A stretch of DNA of 64,000 nucleotides from Eucalyptus grandis. Its lineage: Eukaryota; Streptophyta; Magnoliopsida; Myrtales; Myrtaceae. The stretch is from the NCBI RefSeq assembly GCF_016545825.1, contig NC_052614.1, forward strand, positions 22,524,559 through 22,588,558, written 5' to 3'. The translations under genes and the position numbers were made by a program. The notes under the pieces were generated by a model. That model made no database searches. It was given only the letters and a program-made list of their open reading frames with translations, and was not told the DNA's origin. Positions 1 through 10,200 of this stretch are shown piece by piece; positions within the stretch are counted from its first letter, which is position 1; every line of letters starts with the position of its first letter.

Positions 1-2012
1 GTACCAGTAAGAAGTTCCATTTCCATGACTAGCAAGCTTTTCTTTGCGAAAACAAGATATGTGAGTTCCATCCTTAAGGGCGTTGTTTATGTAAGACACT
101 GCATCATCTTGCTGCATGACATTAAAGTTCAGTAATGAGTTAGTAAAGCTGATAGAGAAGAAGACACTCAGAAAACTCATCTACAAAGTACAAATTTTGT
201 TAGGTTCAGAAAATCTATTTGATATCAAGTGTTTAAAATTCAGAGTCACAGAGCAAAAAGCTTTAGATATTTCAATAAAATTTCCATACAAAAGCATACC
301 AAGATCATCAGATGTATACGGAGCGAAAGGGAGAGAAAAAACATTACAATGGCTCGGAGTTCACATAGAGCTTTCAGTAAAAGTAATCGACCAACCGGAT
401 CAAGGTCTTTGTACTGAGATATTTCCTTCCTGATACAAGCACATAAGGCCACTTAAGCCTATATGTTTGAGTTTCAAGGGAAATTAAAGCAATCAAATAG
501 ATGGCCCGTGGAAAATTACCCATTAGCCAGCGTTAATGGGATATTCCCCTCAGCAACCTGAAATTTGGCCAGTCTCTCGTGGTCATCTACTCATTCAGGT
601 ACTACATGGGAGAACCAGATGCAGAGAACTAAAGAATTAAAAATTGACTTACCCACTGCCACCATGGGTCCAGTTTCTTACAGAGTACAGTCACCCATGC
701 ATCAGAACCATCCAATGCTTTGCTAATAGGCCGAATTCCCTGCTTAGAGTGAATGTTATGCTAATAAACTAGCACCAAATACTGAATAGAGTCCAACCCA
801 TAGAAGGATGAAAGAGATAGTTGGCAAGTTAAGATATAGACAAGGCAAGCTAGTTGCTTTATTCTACTCATTAAAATGAAAAAAAAAAAAAAATGCCATG
901 CATTTATTCAGATTACATTGACATCAAATAAGCCACAGTATTGACGAATCTTCTGGGCAAACTAGATAACAAGCTCTTGCTGACATTCTCATGACAATCA
1001 CGACTATAACCTGCTCTTGGGAAAACTGTGAGTAGACCATACCTCCAAAAGAAGTTCCAGCCAGCACCAAAATAATCTAGATTAGCTTAAAGAACGACAT
1101 TCACAGGTGCGAGTTAAATATTCAACAGACTTTTATCTGAATAACAAGAGTCCAGAGAAAGCAAATTCGTTGCGCATATTTGCAGAAAATGCAGGTCAAA
1201 TTTTCCTGCAGAAGTTACTAGATTTTTTTTAGTTAGCCTGTAAAACTTCTTTTCAAGCGGATGCCAGCATCCAAGATTCCCACCAAATATTAACCTTAAG
1301 CTCGTTTTGAAAATTGTTTCCCTCTTAAAAGTTAGGCTTTTCATGTCTAGTTTGACCCCCGAAAGTAAAAAATTCCAGTTTCTCCTCTAAAGCAGCGATC
1401 ATTTCTGAGGAAATATCGGACCATCCAGATAGGAAATCCCAAGCATGTGTTGATAAATGTAACAAAGTAACTGGAGGCAACAGACTGAGTACAGACAAAA
1501 CCATTTCCTAGCCGAGACGACAAGCTGAATAATCGTAGAAGCTACCAACGTAAGCGCAGGTTCATGACAGTGTAAGAACCTTCAAGAGCTTGATGTGGAG
1601 CTGCGCGATGGAAGAGTTCGGCCTGATCAGACCTCCTTCGATCTCCTCGGCGGACAACTTGAACTCATTCCCGATTACCGGCTCAAAAACCTGCAGGCAA
1701 CGCAAACGATCATCGTCGAATCGACGGCGAACTTCAAAAGCATTCCGTTTCCGGTCCTCGTTCCGGAACCGGTAGCGATCAAAGCGAAACGTGAAAAATC
1801 AACGAGAGCGATCGGAGCGCGAGACGGCCTACGCTTAAGAAGTTGAGAACGGAGGCGAGCTCCCACCGCTCCCGCAGCTCCCGGAGGACCTCCGGGCCTA
1901 CTACTTCTCCGTCGCGGGCGTCGTCCAGGATCGACGGCGTCGTCTCCCCCTCGCGACCGTCGGCCTCCGTTCCCCCGGCGCCGGCGGCCGGAACCCGGCG
2001 TGGTCGAGGCAT
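1..2012 (-). CDS. DDT/WHIM-domain chromatin-remodelling subunit, 5' part (3' end outside window)
   Basis: Six exons on the minus strand join in frame with GT-AG sites: 2012..1833, 1690..1580, 739..653, 557..520, 429..348 and 111..1 (open at the window edge), giving about 194 residues. After a basic start (MPRPRR) and an acidic linker comes the DDT fold: RERWELASVLNFLS runs across the first intron into VFEPVIGNEFKLSAEEIE and SSIAQLHIKLLK (about residues 47-97). GSDAWVTVLCKKLDPWWQW follows, then a WHIM-like helix (ISQYKDLDPVGRLLLLKAL), then FRKEKL and GNGTSYWY. Family knowledge: plant DDT proteins of this layout (DDR-type) are subunits of ISWI (CHR11/CHR17) nucleosome-spacing complexes in the nucleus. 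The DDR-type assignment is from memory of the family, so no symbol is given. Start 2012 is chosen because the family begins close to the DDT domain. An in-frame ATG at 2162 would add 50 residues that read like translated 5' UTR. It is transcribed away from the spastizin gene. Confidence 0.88.
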
Positions 2013-2215
2013 GGCGACTCTCGCCGGAGCAGGATGGCCGGAGCGAAAACACCGCCGCGACACGGAGGAGGGAGAGAGGCGATGAAGATTACTTCTGAGC
2101 ACGGCGGTTCGCGTTCGAGAGAATGGAGGTAAAATCATTTCGGTTTCCCGCCTAAAATGCATTAACCACGGTTAATCCATTTTCACCACGGTTAATGCTG
2201 AGTACACCGTAAACC
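2013..2215 (-). promoter_or_regulatory. 5' UTR/promoter of the DDT gene with an E2F-type site
   Basis: Upstream of the DDT start codon the sequence stays GC-rich to about 2110, then turns AT-rich. TTTCCCGCC at 2144..2152 matches the plant E2F consensus TTTSSCGC and lies about 130 bases before the ATG. Two TTAACCACGGTTAA-like palindromes follow at about 2161-2210. No clear TATA box is seen. E2F control (S-phase expression) would suit a chromatin gene but is inferred from the motif only. Confidence 0.4.
2118..2210. repeat. Upstream-region repeat, copy 1
   Basis: This stretch of GAGAGA-x-AAAAT-x-CGG-x-CCTAAAAT followed by TAACCACGGTTAAT resembles 4029..4110, which has the same order and orientation and is about 75-80% alike by eye. 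It overlaps the 5' flank of the DDT gene, so the second copy may be a duplicated piece of promoter. Confidence 0.45.
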
Positions 2216-4028
2216 CGGACATGAGTTAACTAAAAAAAATTTCGGCTGGTTTGTCCAAATTTAAATCTTAAGAGTCAAAACAATGATAATATGCATATTT
2301 ATGAGTCAATATTTATGAGTCGATAATTGTAAGTAGTGAAAGGTTAGAGATGTTTTGAATTTAAGAAGAAAAAAAGAAGAAGTAAAAGTGTGCGCGCCAT
2401 AAGATTTCAATTAAATGAAAATGTAAAAGTCAATTTAATTAAGTAAATTTTTTAAGCAAACCCTACTATAAAGTGATTTCCGACAACTTCATTATAATGT
2501 TGAGTAGAAATTTGGTCTTATTATATCCTATTAACATTTATAAATTATAAATATTATGATTGAATTTTTAACAAAACATAGTTTTACATTGTTTTAGATA
2601 AACACACGGGCTTTGAAATTTTATCCAAGCCCATTCAACAGGTCTAAAAAATCCAATCGGAGCCATCCATCTTATGGGTGTTGCTAGGGATTGTCAATAC
2701 ATTTATCGGGTCTATTATAAAATAGATGATCCAAATTTGAGAGTCGCCTAATATGTGTTGGTAATTATGTAAAAATAAAGGTTGTAATCGAACTTACTGA
2801 AAATGATATATGGAAGTTTTTCCTTTTCCCAGCAAATTTAGATCGGATTTTTTATCTCTTCGATGTGCTTGGGACGATGCTTTCATTTTCAAGTGGAGGG
2901 TCAATTCATTATCGTCCCGCTTTCAATGACCTCGACCACGCCCAAATCTACACATGTGAAAATTTATAAGCCCATTTATACATTATCGTAACGTCACTAG
3001 CACTTGGTTTAAAAAACAGGAAATGATGTGTTCAATATAACAAGCACGTGAAATAATTGAAGTAAATAACCAATTCTTTGACAATGTAAAAGAAATTATT
3101 GACCGCGAATACGAATACAAGCTTTGTAAAAGAAAGGTCCTTACTTGGTTAAAGTCGTTCAAATGGGAATCAAAATGATGTGAAGTTTGAGCAGCTTCGA
3201 AATTTTTCAGGAGAGAGACACGATTGACGTTCCTCAAAGCCAACACTTTCGCTTGTTGTTTTCTGTGCAGCCTTTGCATCATTCCGATGTGCATCCAATT
3301 CTCAAGGCATTATTTATGTTATTGATTTAGAACTACTTTGAGATGCAATTGCATCTAACCAAAGACGTCCGAAAAAACGAACCAAACACCTTTGTATTTG
3401 GTCAAGGGACTTTAGAGTCCCAAAGGGCTTTCCAAATGCCCAACCAAATAGGGCCTACAAGAAGGAGTCACGAGCCAAAAGTCTTTTAAGGAAAATAGGA
3501 TTGAAGAGGTGACTAGACCAATCAAAATAACTTTGAATTTTGTAGGGTCTAAAGTTTTTGGGGTGCTCTAGAATATTCTCAAGGGCATGGTGGAGAATGT
3601 TCACTCTGCTCTAAAAATTCTTATGCTCAGTGGGGTATATGATAGATAAGGCGATTGCATCTTGACCATATGATGAGGAAAAAAAATCTACGGTGATGAT
3701 TTTGATGGGTTATGCTTATGTATAGGGGTCATCTCACGAATCCAATTCAAAAATCCAATTCAAAAAGAGTACTATAACATTTTTGCCCAATGCCACCATT
3801 AAATAAGAAGAATATGTATGTTGGTGATTTGAGGGGTCATGCATACATATATACATTTATACGTTGGTCATTATTCTATTTGTGATATCCCACAAATACT
3901 AACGCGAGGAGAGTCAAGAGCATTCCCTGCATGACATTTATCTCTTTTATTTATCACTAAGTAAGTCTGGGAGAGTATCGCTTTTTAGATGGAGCCGATC
4001 TCCATTACTTGTGGAGCTATCGGTTTGG
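2216..4028. other. AT-rich intergenic stretch, no gene seen
   Basis: About 1.8 kb of AT-rich DNA lies between the two copies of the upstream repeat. Reading frames are short and show no recognised domain; the longest (about 100 codons, minus strand near 3000-3290) lacks any family signal. No RNA gene or clear TIR was seen. Confidence 0.5.
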
Positions 4029-4110
4029 ATTTGAGAGAGAAAAAATATCGGGCTTCTAGTCTAAAATTTACTAACCATGGTTAATTCGTTTTTATCATGA
4101 CTAATATTGA
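4029..4110. repeat. Upstream-region repeat, copy 2
   Basis: Diverged direct copy of 2118..2210. It keeps GAGAGAGAAAAAAT, then CTAAAAT, then TAACCATGGTTAAT. The preceding bases (ATGGAGCCGATCTCC) are not convincingly coding, so it is not called a second gene. Confidence 0.45.
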
Positions 4111-4239
4111 CTTCACTATTATCATGGTGTCCAAACACGACAGTGAAATGAAGCTTATAAATTGATATTTTTAAATAATATTTTTTTTATTATAATTTTT
4201 TTATGTTCTTTACATTTTATTTTTTTTTAAACTTTTGGG

Positions 4240-4860
4240 TATGAGGTTTAGCAAGGGCCGTTGGCAAGGGTCGGGATGCTCTCACCGAAGGAGAGCAACT
4301 TGAAGTGTCGATCAAGCAAACGACCACCCGAAGAGGCAAGGAAGGCAAGATCCAGCTAAAGCACTACGACTGCAAGCTGATCAAGAAAGGAGAACATTTT
4401 CTTGGGCAAATCAAGGTTGATTCCGACGATGCGAGCCACACCAGAGAGTTAGCTTGCCAATGCAGATGAGAAGGAGCAAAGCCACCACAAGTAGAGAAGC
4501 CAATGGAGGGTCACAACGTGACAAGGTGGAGGATACAAAACACATGAAGGCCGAAAAGAAGGGGGTGAACGAGGAGAATAAAGGAAGACCAAAAATAAAA
4601 GGGAGGTTTCGCAAGCCAACGAGATGGGTAGCTTTGCCTCTTGTTTGATCCCATTCTCCTAAATAGAATTTTATCTTTATCAAATCAAACGCTTCCTCTT
4701 TTTCTTCTTCTCCGTCTTTCTCTCATGTGCCTTGGAGCGATTTGATTATGAGTATGTTGCGACCTTTCTCTTGCCTAGAGCTAGTGAGGGCCGTGATGCC
4801 TTTGCCCACTGCCGGCGAGGGTCAATCGGTAGCCTTTGCTAGCCATATAAAAAAAAGAAG
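4240..4860. repeat. GC-richer low-complexity patch with AAGGGC/GGCAAGG wording
   Basis: A GC-rich, GGCAAGG-rich block sits between AT-rich arms (TTTTAAATAATATTTTTT on the left, AAAAAAATATTAAAGTATTA on the right). A 64-codon frame at 4454..4648 is very rich in K, R and E and has no recognised domain, so it is not called a gene. The layout resembles the GC-cored TIR elements elsewhere in the window, but clean ends and a target duplication were not found. Confidence 0.3.
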
Positions 4861-6585
4861 AGGTAAACAACACTAAAAAAGAAGGAAAATTTGAAAAACT
4901 ACAAAAAAATATTAAAGTATTATTAAAATTATTTGAACATTAGCGTTGCGCATGCTACATAAGATCATCATAATTTCCAATTAAAATATGTCAAATGGAA
5001 TCAACCAATACAAATGCAATTTATAATTAAATTGGTTAAATTAAAATATTTAGAACCAAAGTAGTACCAATGTGATAAGGTTTTTTTTTAGGTATTTTTC
5101 CTAGATAATATGTAGGGAGGAATTTAGAAAAAAGACATCGAGGGGCTGATGATAAATAAAAAGTCCTGCTTGTTTGCCTAAATTTAAGTATAACCTAAAA
5201 GTATTTTTTTTTGTTAATAATTGTGTGTTATGAAAGTTACAAGTATTTTGAGTCGATAAAGTAAAAGGGTATGTGTTGAAAGATTTTGGTTGATAAAGAA
5301 AAGTAAAGTCAATTAAACACCTTATATACATTTATATATTTGAAAAATATAAAATAAAATTTCCAACCTAATATATAATTATTTGATTACAAAATATGAA
5401 AAATATATTTTCTGAATTAGATGGATAATGAGAAACGTGATAGCAAGTAATTTATAGAATATTATTGGATGCATTTCTTTTCAATGCATCATAGTTATCG
5501 ATTGGCATATTATAATTTGATTTAATAAATATACTTTGGTGTCTTGGTATATTTATCATGTGATAAAATCGTTAATTTAATATAATGATAAGAGATTACA
5601 CTCACAAAATTATGATCTTTGTATAATTCACCAAAAAAAAAAAAACGGAGATGATGTGGGCCTATCCAATTCTTAAAATTCCTAATTTTTAGGAGGGAAG
5701 AGGACGAAAAATGACTTCCAACTTAAAGAGTATTTTGGGCCTACCCACTCCAATTATATAAGGCCTTCACTATTTTCCTGGGAAGGGGCTGAGGCCCACG
5801 GGCCTTTTTTGGGCCCGATCTGGATGATCCGGATTAACGTCGAATGGATACGATTTAATATGTTTTCGTATTTATTTTAATGAAAAGTAATTTATAATTT
5901 TATTAAAACGTTCCGACATTAGATTATATTTTATAAGGTTTATATTACACTAGGCTTGGCCCGTTCCAGACATTTCAATATATTTAAGATTTGGATGATG
6001 TTAAGGCAATACATAAGGCATCACAGCAATATATCGAATTACAATACCAAATCAAGCTAAATCTACCTTAAGATATTTCCTTAAAATCTTTCTAATAGCA
6101 GGTCAAGCCAAATTCAATCAACCTGAATATCAAAAGACATTGAAATATGATATGGATAAAATTTGGCGAATGCGCCAATGCCTATGTTGGTTGGGACATA
6201 AAAATAATAAACTGTCTTCTCTCTACGTGTGTCGATCCATATGTTACAAATCCATTGAATTTCATTTATCTGCAAATTTGTCATCCCAACTCTAAAACAT
6301 AGCTTGCTACTGCTCAAGTTTGCGACATCCATTTGAGCATTGGTGAGCTCTAATAAAGACCATGCGATCACTCAAGCTTAAGGCAACTACAAAGCTCTTT
6401 ACTAGAGCTGCCGGCCTCTTGAGCTTGTTGTGGCCACTAAACAAAAAGGTCAGTTGACAAAAAATAAAATTTTGAGCAAGCTTGAGTATTCAATAATGAT
6501 CGAATTCAATATGTATTTTCAACTTTCTGTGGCCACGTCCATGTCTACGTGATTGTTCACATTACTAGATTTGGTTGGATTTTAA
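4861..6585. other. AT-rich intergenic stretch with GGCCCA/TGGGCC cluster
   Basis: No gene is supported. Between 5655 and 5815 there are four TGGGCC/GGCCCA-type hexamers (site II, the kind bound by TCP factors in plant promoters) and a TATATAAGG at about 5756. That could mark a promoter of an unrecognised transcript, but no reading frame or RNA structure follows. The remainder is AT-rich and featureless. Confidence 0.3.
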
Positions 6586-6589
6586 TGAA

Positions 6590-6860
6590 AATTTGTAGGA
6601 CAAAAATAACTTGATTTAGCCACTAGTGAGCAGCGCAGTTTATTGAACTTTACTACCTTACTGCATGAGGGAATGAATTCGAATCTCCGTGTTGTCAACA
6701 CGTTTTAAATGTAGGGCAACCACAATGGTAGGGTCTTGTACTAACTTCTCTCATGTATTAACGCTTGGTCCAAGATGTACCATGCACTCTATGGGTCGTG
6801 TTTTACCCGGCGTAAGCCTGGCGGGTCCGGTTGATTTGGGGCATAAAAAAAATAACTTGA
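6590..6860 (+). repeat. Possible tRNA-derived (SINE-like) remnant
   Basis: ATTCGAATCTCC near 6675 resembles a polymerase III box B. It is followed by a block ending in GTTTTACCCGGCGTAAGCC and GCGGGTCCGG, in a style typical of dispersed plant repeats. A convincing box A and a tRNA cloverleaf are missing, so this is a weak repeat call and not a tRNA gene. Confidence 0.25.
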
Positions 6861-6894
6861 TTTTATAAATTAAATTTTAATAATAAGAGAACAA

Positions 6895-7279
6895 CGGATA
6901 TATAGAGAGCTGTAGAAGTTATAAAAAATAAAAATAAAAAAACAGAAAAAAACAAACCAGCGCACTACACATTGCAGTTTCTCCGAGTACCGGAATTTTG
7001 TCGGGGAGGGGGATCATCATCATCACCTCCGAATCCACTCCGAAATCCTTTTCTCGCCTCCAGGATTCTCGAGAAAATTTCGACCCCCCGGGCTCCCCGA
7101 TATTTTCTCTCACTTTCTCGCTCGCTTTCTCTCCCCCCGCGAATCGAACGCTTCTCTTCTCTCGCCGTCGATCGCCATGCTCGCTCCGCCTCCGGCCTTC
7201 CTGGCCGCCGCGGATCGCCGGACCGTCGATTGAGCATCGCGCCGGATTCACCTCCCCTTCCTTTTTCCGGTCCTTCCCG
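6895..7279 (+). promoter_or_regulatory. Core promoter and 5' UTR of the spastizin-like gene
   Basis: TATATAG occurs at 6899..6905 and a second AT-rich TATA-like run (TTATAAAAAATAAAA) at about 6919. Transcription probably starts between about 6930 and 6970. From 6975 to 7279 the leader is CT- and GC-rich (TTTCTCTCACTTTCTCGCTC and similar), as in many plant 5' UTRs. It carries an upstream ORF at 7177..7233. Confidence 0.45.
7177..7233 (+). CDS. Upstream ORF, 18 codons
   Basis: ATG at 7177 in good context (GATCGCCATGC) opens an 18-residue frame (MLAPPPAFLAAADRRTVD) ending at TGA 7231..7233, 46 bases before the main start at 7280. It is out of frame with the main ORF, so it could lower or regulate translation of the long protein. 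It lies inside the inferred 5' UTR. Conservation cannot be judged from one sequence. Confidence 0.4.
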   Translation: MLAPPPAFLAAADRRTVD

Positions 7280-10200
7280 ATGGAGAAGGTGGACAAGGAG
7301 ACGGGGCTCCTCCTGCGCGTGGCCGCGAACCACCTCCACCTCGCCCAGTTCGAGCCGCTCCGGGCGATCCTCCTGACGCTGCGGGCCAAGGACCCGGACC
7401 TCGCGCTCGACGTCCTGCAGACGATCGTGAGCCGCGCCGGGCGGGTGGAGCACGTGCTGTGGTCGCAGTCGTGCCCGAACCCTTCGCTCCTCGCCTACCT
7501 GTGCGCGCTCGAGCTCCTGCGGCTCGAGAGGCCGCTGACCGCGTGGAGCTTCGACCCCGAGGCCCTGCGGCTGCGCGTCGAGTTCCTGTTGTACGTGCAG
7601 AGCCTCAGCGACGGGGTCGCGGCGAAGATCCGGATGGACGTGGACGGCCGAGGTGCTGGGGGGAGTGAGGGTGGTGGTGATGGCACGTGGAGCGAGAGCA
7701 GAAATGAGGATCTCGGGGACGTAGATAGGAGATTGAATGATTGTGGTAGGGTCTTGGGAGTGTTGTTGGAGTTAGGCGTAAGGAGGTTGAAGGCGGATGT
7801 TATGGAAAGTGAGGGTGTCGATAATGGTGGCGCAGAAGGCAGCGTGAGTGCTGGCACGTCCTCAATTGATGAAGAGGAGTTATCGTGTTTGGGGGCCATA
7901 GTTCCAGAATATGCAGAAATTTTCGATGCGTTGTGTTTGAACATACAGAGGCAACTGCAAGGTTGGGTGGTTGATGAATCTGGCTTAGCATTGATGGTGC
8001 ATAGGCATGGGAAGACTCGGGCGGGTTTGTTGTTGGAGGAGGAAGATGTTAAGATTATGGGTTTGATGCAGAAGAGCATTCAGTTAGCTCATTTAAATGC
8101 AATGAAGGAGTGTGTCAGTGATGGGAATGAGGAAGGTGCAATTGATCATGTTCGTTTTCTTCACCTTGACCATGGAGTAGATGAAACGGAGTTCCGGTAT
8201 GTACTCTTTTTCTTCCAGGAAGTTTAGGTGTTACCTTAGAGGTGGACACTATTTAATCGGTACCATGCAAATTCTATGTTGACAGTTGGAGATTTATGCG
8301 TTTATTAAAGTTTCGTTAGCTAGCTGTAATTATCTGCTCTACCCCTTGTCTTAACTAATGTCCAGGTGATGTGCAATTCATCTCCAGATTGGGTGAAGTT
8401 GCTGTTAGTTGGTGTATTAGTTTGATAATGTCCAGATAGCCATATCTTGTCTGGTTCTGCTTTAATGGTTTGTTGGACCAGGAGTTAGAAATACTCTCCT
8501 TTGGTTCTTCCTCTTATAGGGACGAAAAATCATGTCGGGTATGTAGATGAAGCATGTTTGTTGGGACAGGAACTGTTTGGATGCTCCCTGGTTGCTAGTT
8601 GATGAAAATATCACCATTCATATCTTTTCACGTTCTAAATGAAAATCTTTGTGAACAACAGGCCTTCTAATTGGAGTCTGCTGTAAAGATCCTAATATAT
8701 GCCAGTTTCTATATAGCATCCCATTGTTAAAGAGACTGAGATATTTAGATTAGGCCCTTTTTGTGAAGGTATTAGATTAGGCCCTTTTTGTGAAGGTAGT
8801 AGTTTAGTCTCTTGCATTTCACTATATCTCATTTAAGTGCCCCTTCATTGTAGAGTCCCATCTAATCCTAAAGCTTTTTAATACACTACTTACATCATAG
8901 CACCTAGATAATGGTAGGACCAACTTTCTCGTAGAAACACCCAATTTCAACTCTGTATTGTTATATTATTGGTATCAATATCATTGCTACTAAATGTGCT
9001 TATTGAACAGCCTCATCTCTATTGCGGTTATCTATAATAAGGTTCAAAGTAAACCCCCATGATTGAGTCATTGAAAACTTGAACAATTTTTTCTTGTTGT
9101 TATTGAGCTTTATCTTGTGCAGGGGTGACCTTGAATGTCACACAAGATTCTGATGTGCAATTTTTGCTATTCCTTATTCCTCATATTGAGTTGGCAATAT
9201 CTTCATCATTCTTGACCTTAAATAGATTAGATGTGCAGTGAAGCTGATCACTATTCCTAGATCCTAGTCCTTGCTGCTAGTTTTTCGCGTCCCATATATA
9301 TATTTTTAACATCTGAAAATTATTTTATACCCCTTTGGTTGTTGGTTTTGCTTAGTATTGGTTCCTCCTCAATACCCCTTTTGTTAGATTCCTTTTTTCA
9401 ATTTTATTTTGCTTGGTAACGGCGTTAAGTAAAAGGAGTATCTTTTACAACTCTGTCCTGTATAGATTGTCACATCATTAATAAATTTTTGTTTCTCATA
9501 GACAAAGTGAAACTGAATAAGAGCTGGAGAAAGAGCTCCTGTGGAAAATGCTTTCCGTATCCAAAGAATTGGACAAAGAATTGTTTGTAGTAAACCAAAT
9601 TAGGCGTATATTTCTCCTTATTTGGTTTTGAAATTTTCACACTTGACACTTCATATTTCGGCACCATTTTCTAGGTAGGATGTAAGACTTGGGGAAAGTT
9701 CTTTCTTTGTAGTAGCAGCAGCAGCAATTACACTGATGACAAGCCTCATCCCACCGAGTGGGGTCAGCTACACGAATTACATTCTGCATTTGGTGTTTGA
9801 TTTTTTAACCTCGGTCAAAGGTTGTTTGGGGGTTTGGTGGGCATTTACATATGCTGGTGGGTGATAGAGTGGAGGAGGCTTGGTTGATGTATAGATTTAG
9901 TAGGGAGTAGAATATTTTGCTGGCGTTTGGTGATTTAAGCACAGTATTTAGTTAGACTTCTTTTGCTGTAACTTTTATAATTTATTATTTATTGCCGAGA
10001 GTTGAACACTTTGTGATCAGTTTTCGGGTCGGTATCATCTGGGGCATATATTCTGCTTTACATATAAAGCCGTTATTTCTGTTTAATGTGACCCTGTTTT
10101 GCGGAGTTTGGATTGGGGGCTTATAAGCATTTTTTGACCCTAACACTGTCAGATTATGACTGGTAACACTGGAAAAAGTTTCAGTTTATTTAACAGAACA

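Noticed and set aside
1595..1846. Plus-strand 83-codon frame at the left end
   Set aside because: It is the antisense shadow of the DDT gene exon 2 and intron; the minus strand gives a clear conserved domain across splice sites.
6660..6700. tRNA gene from the box B-like ATTCGAATC
   Set aside because: No cloverleaf, no matching box A at the right distance; the same applies to the box B-like sequence near 56280.
7495..8079. Minus-strand 194-codon frame inside exon 1
   Set aside because: Shadow of the GC-rich first exon of the spastizin gene; serine- and proline-rich with no domain.
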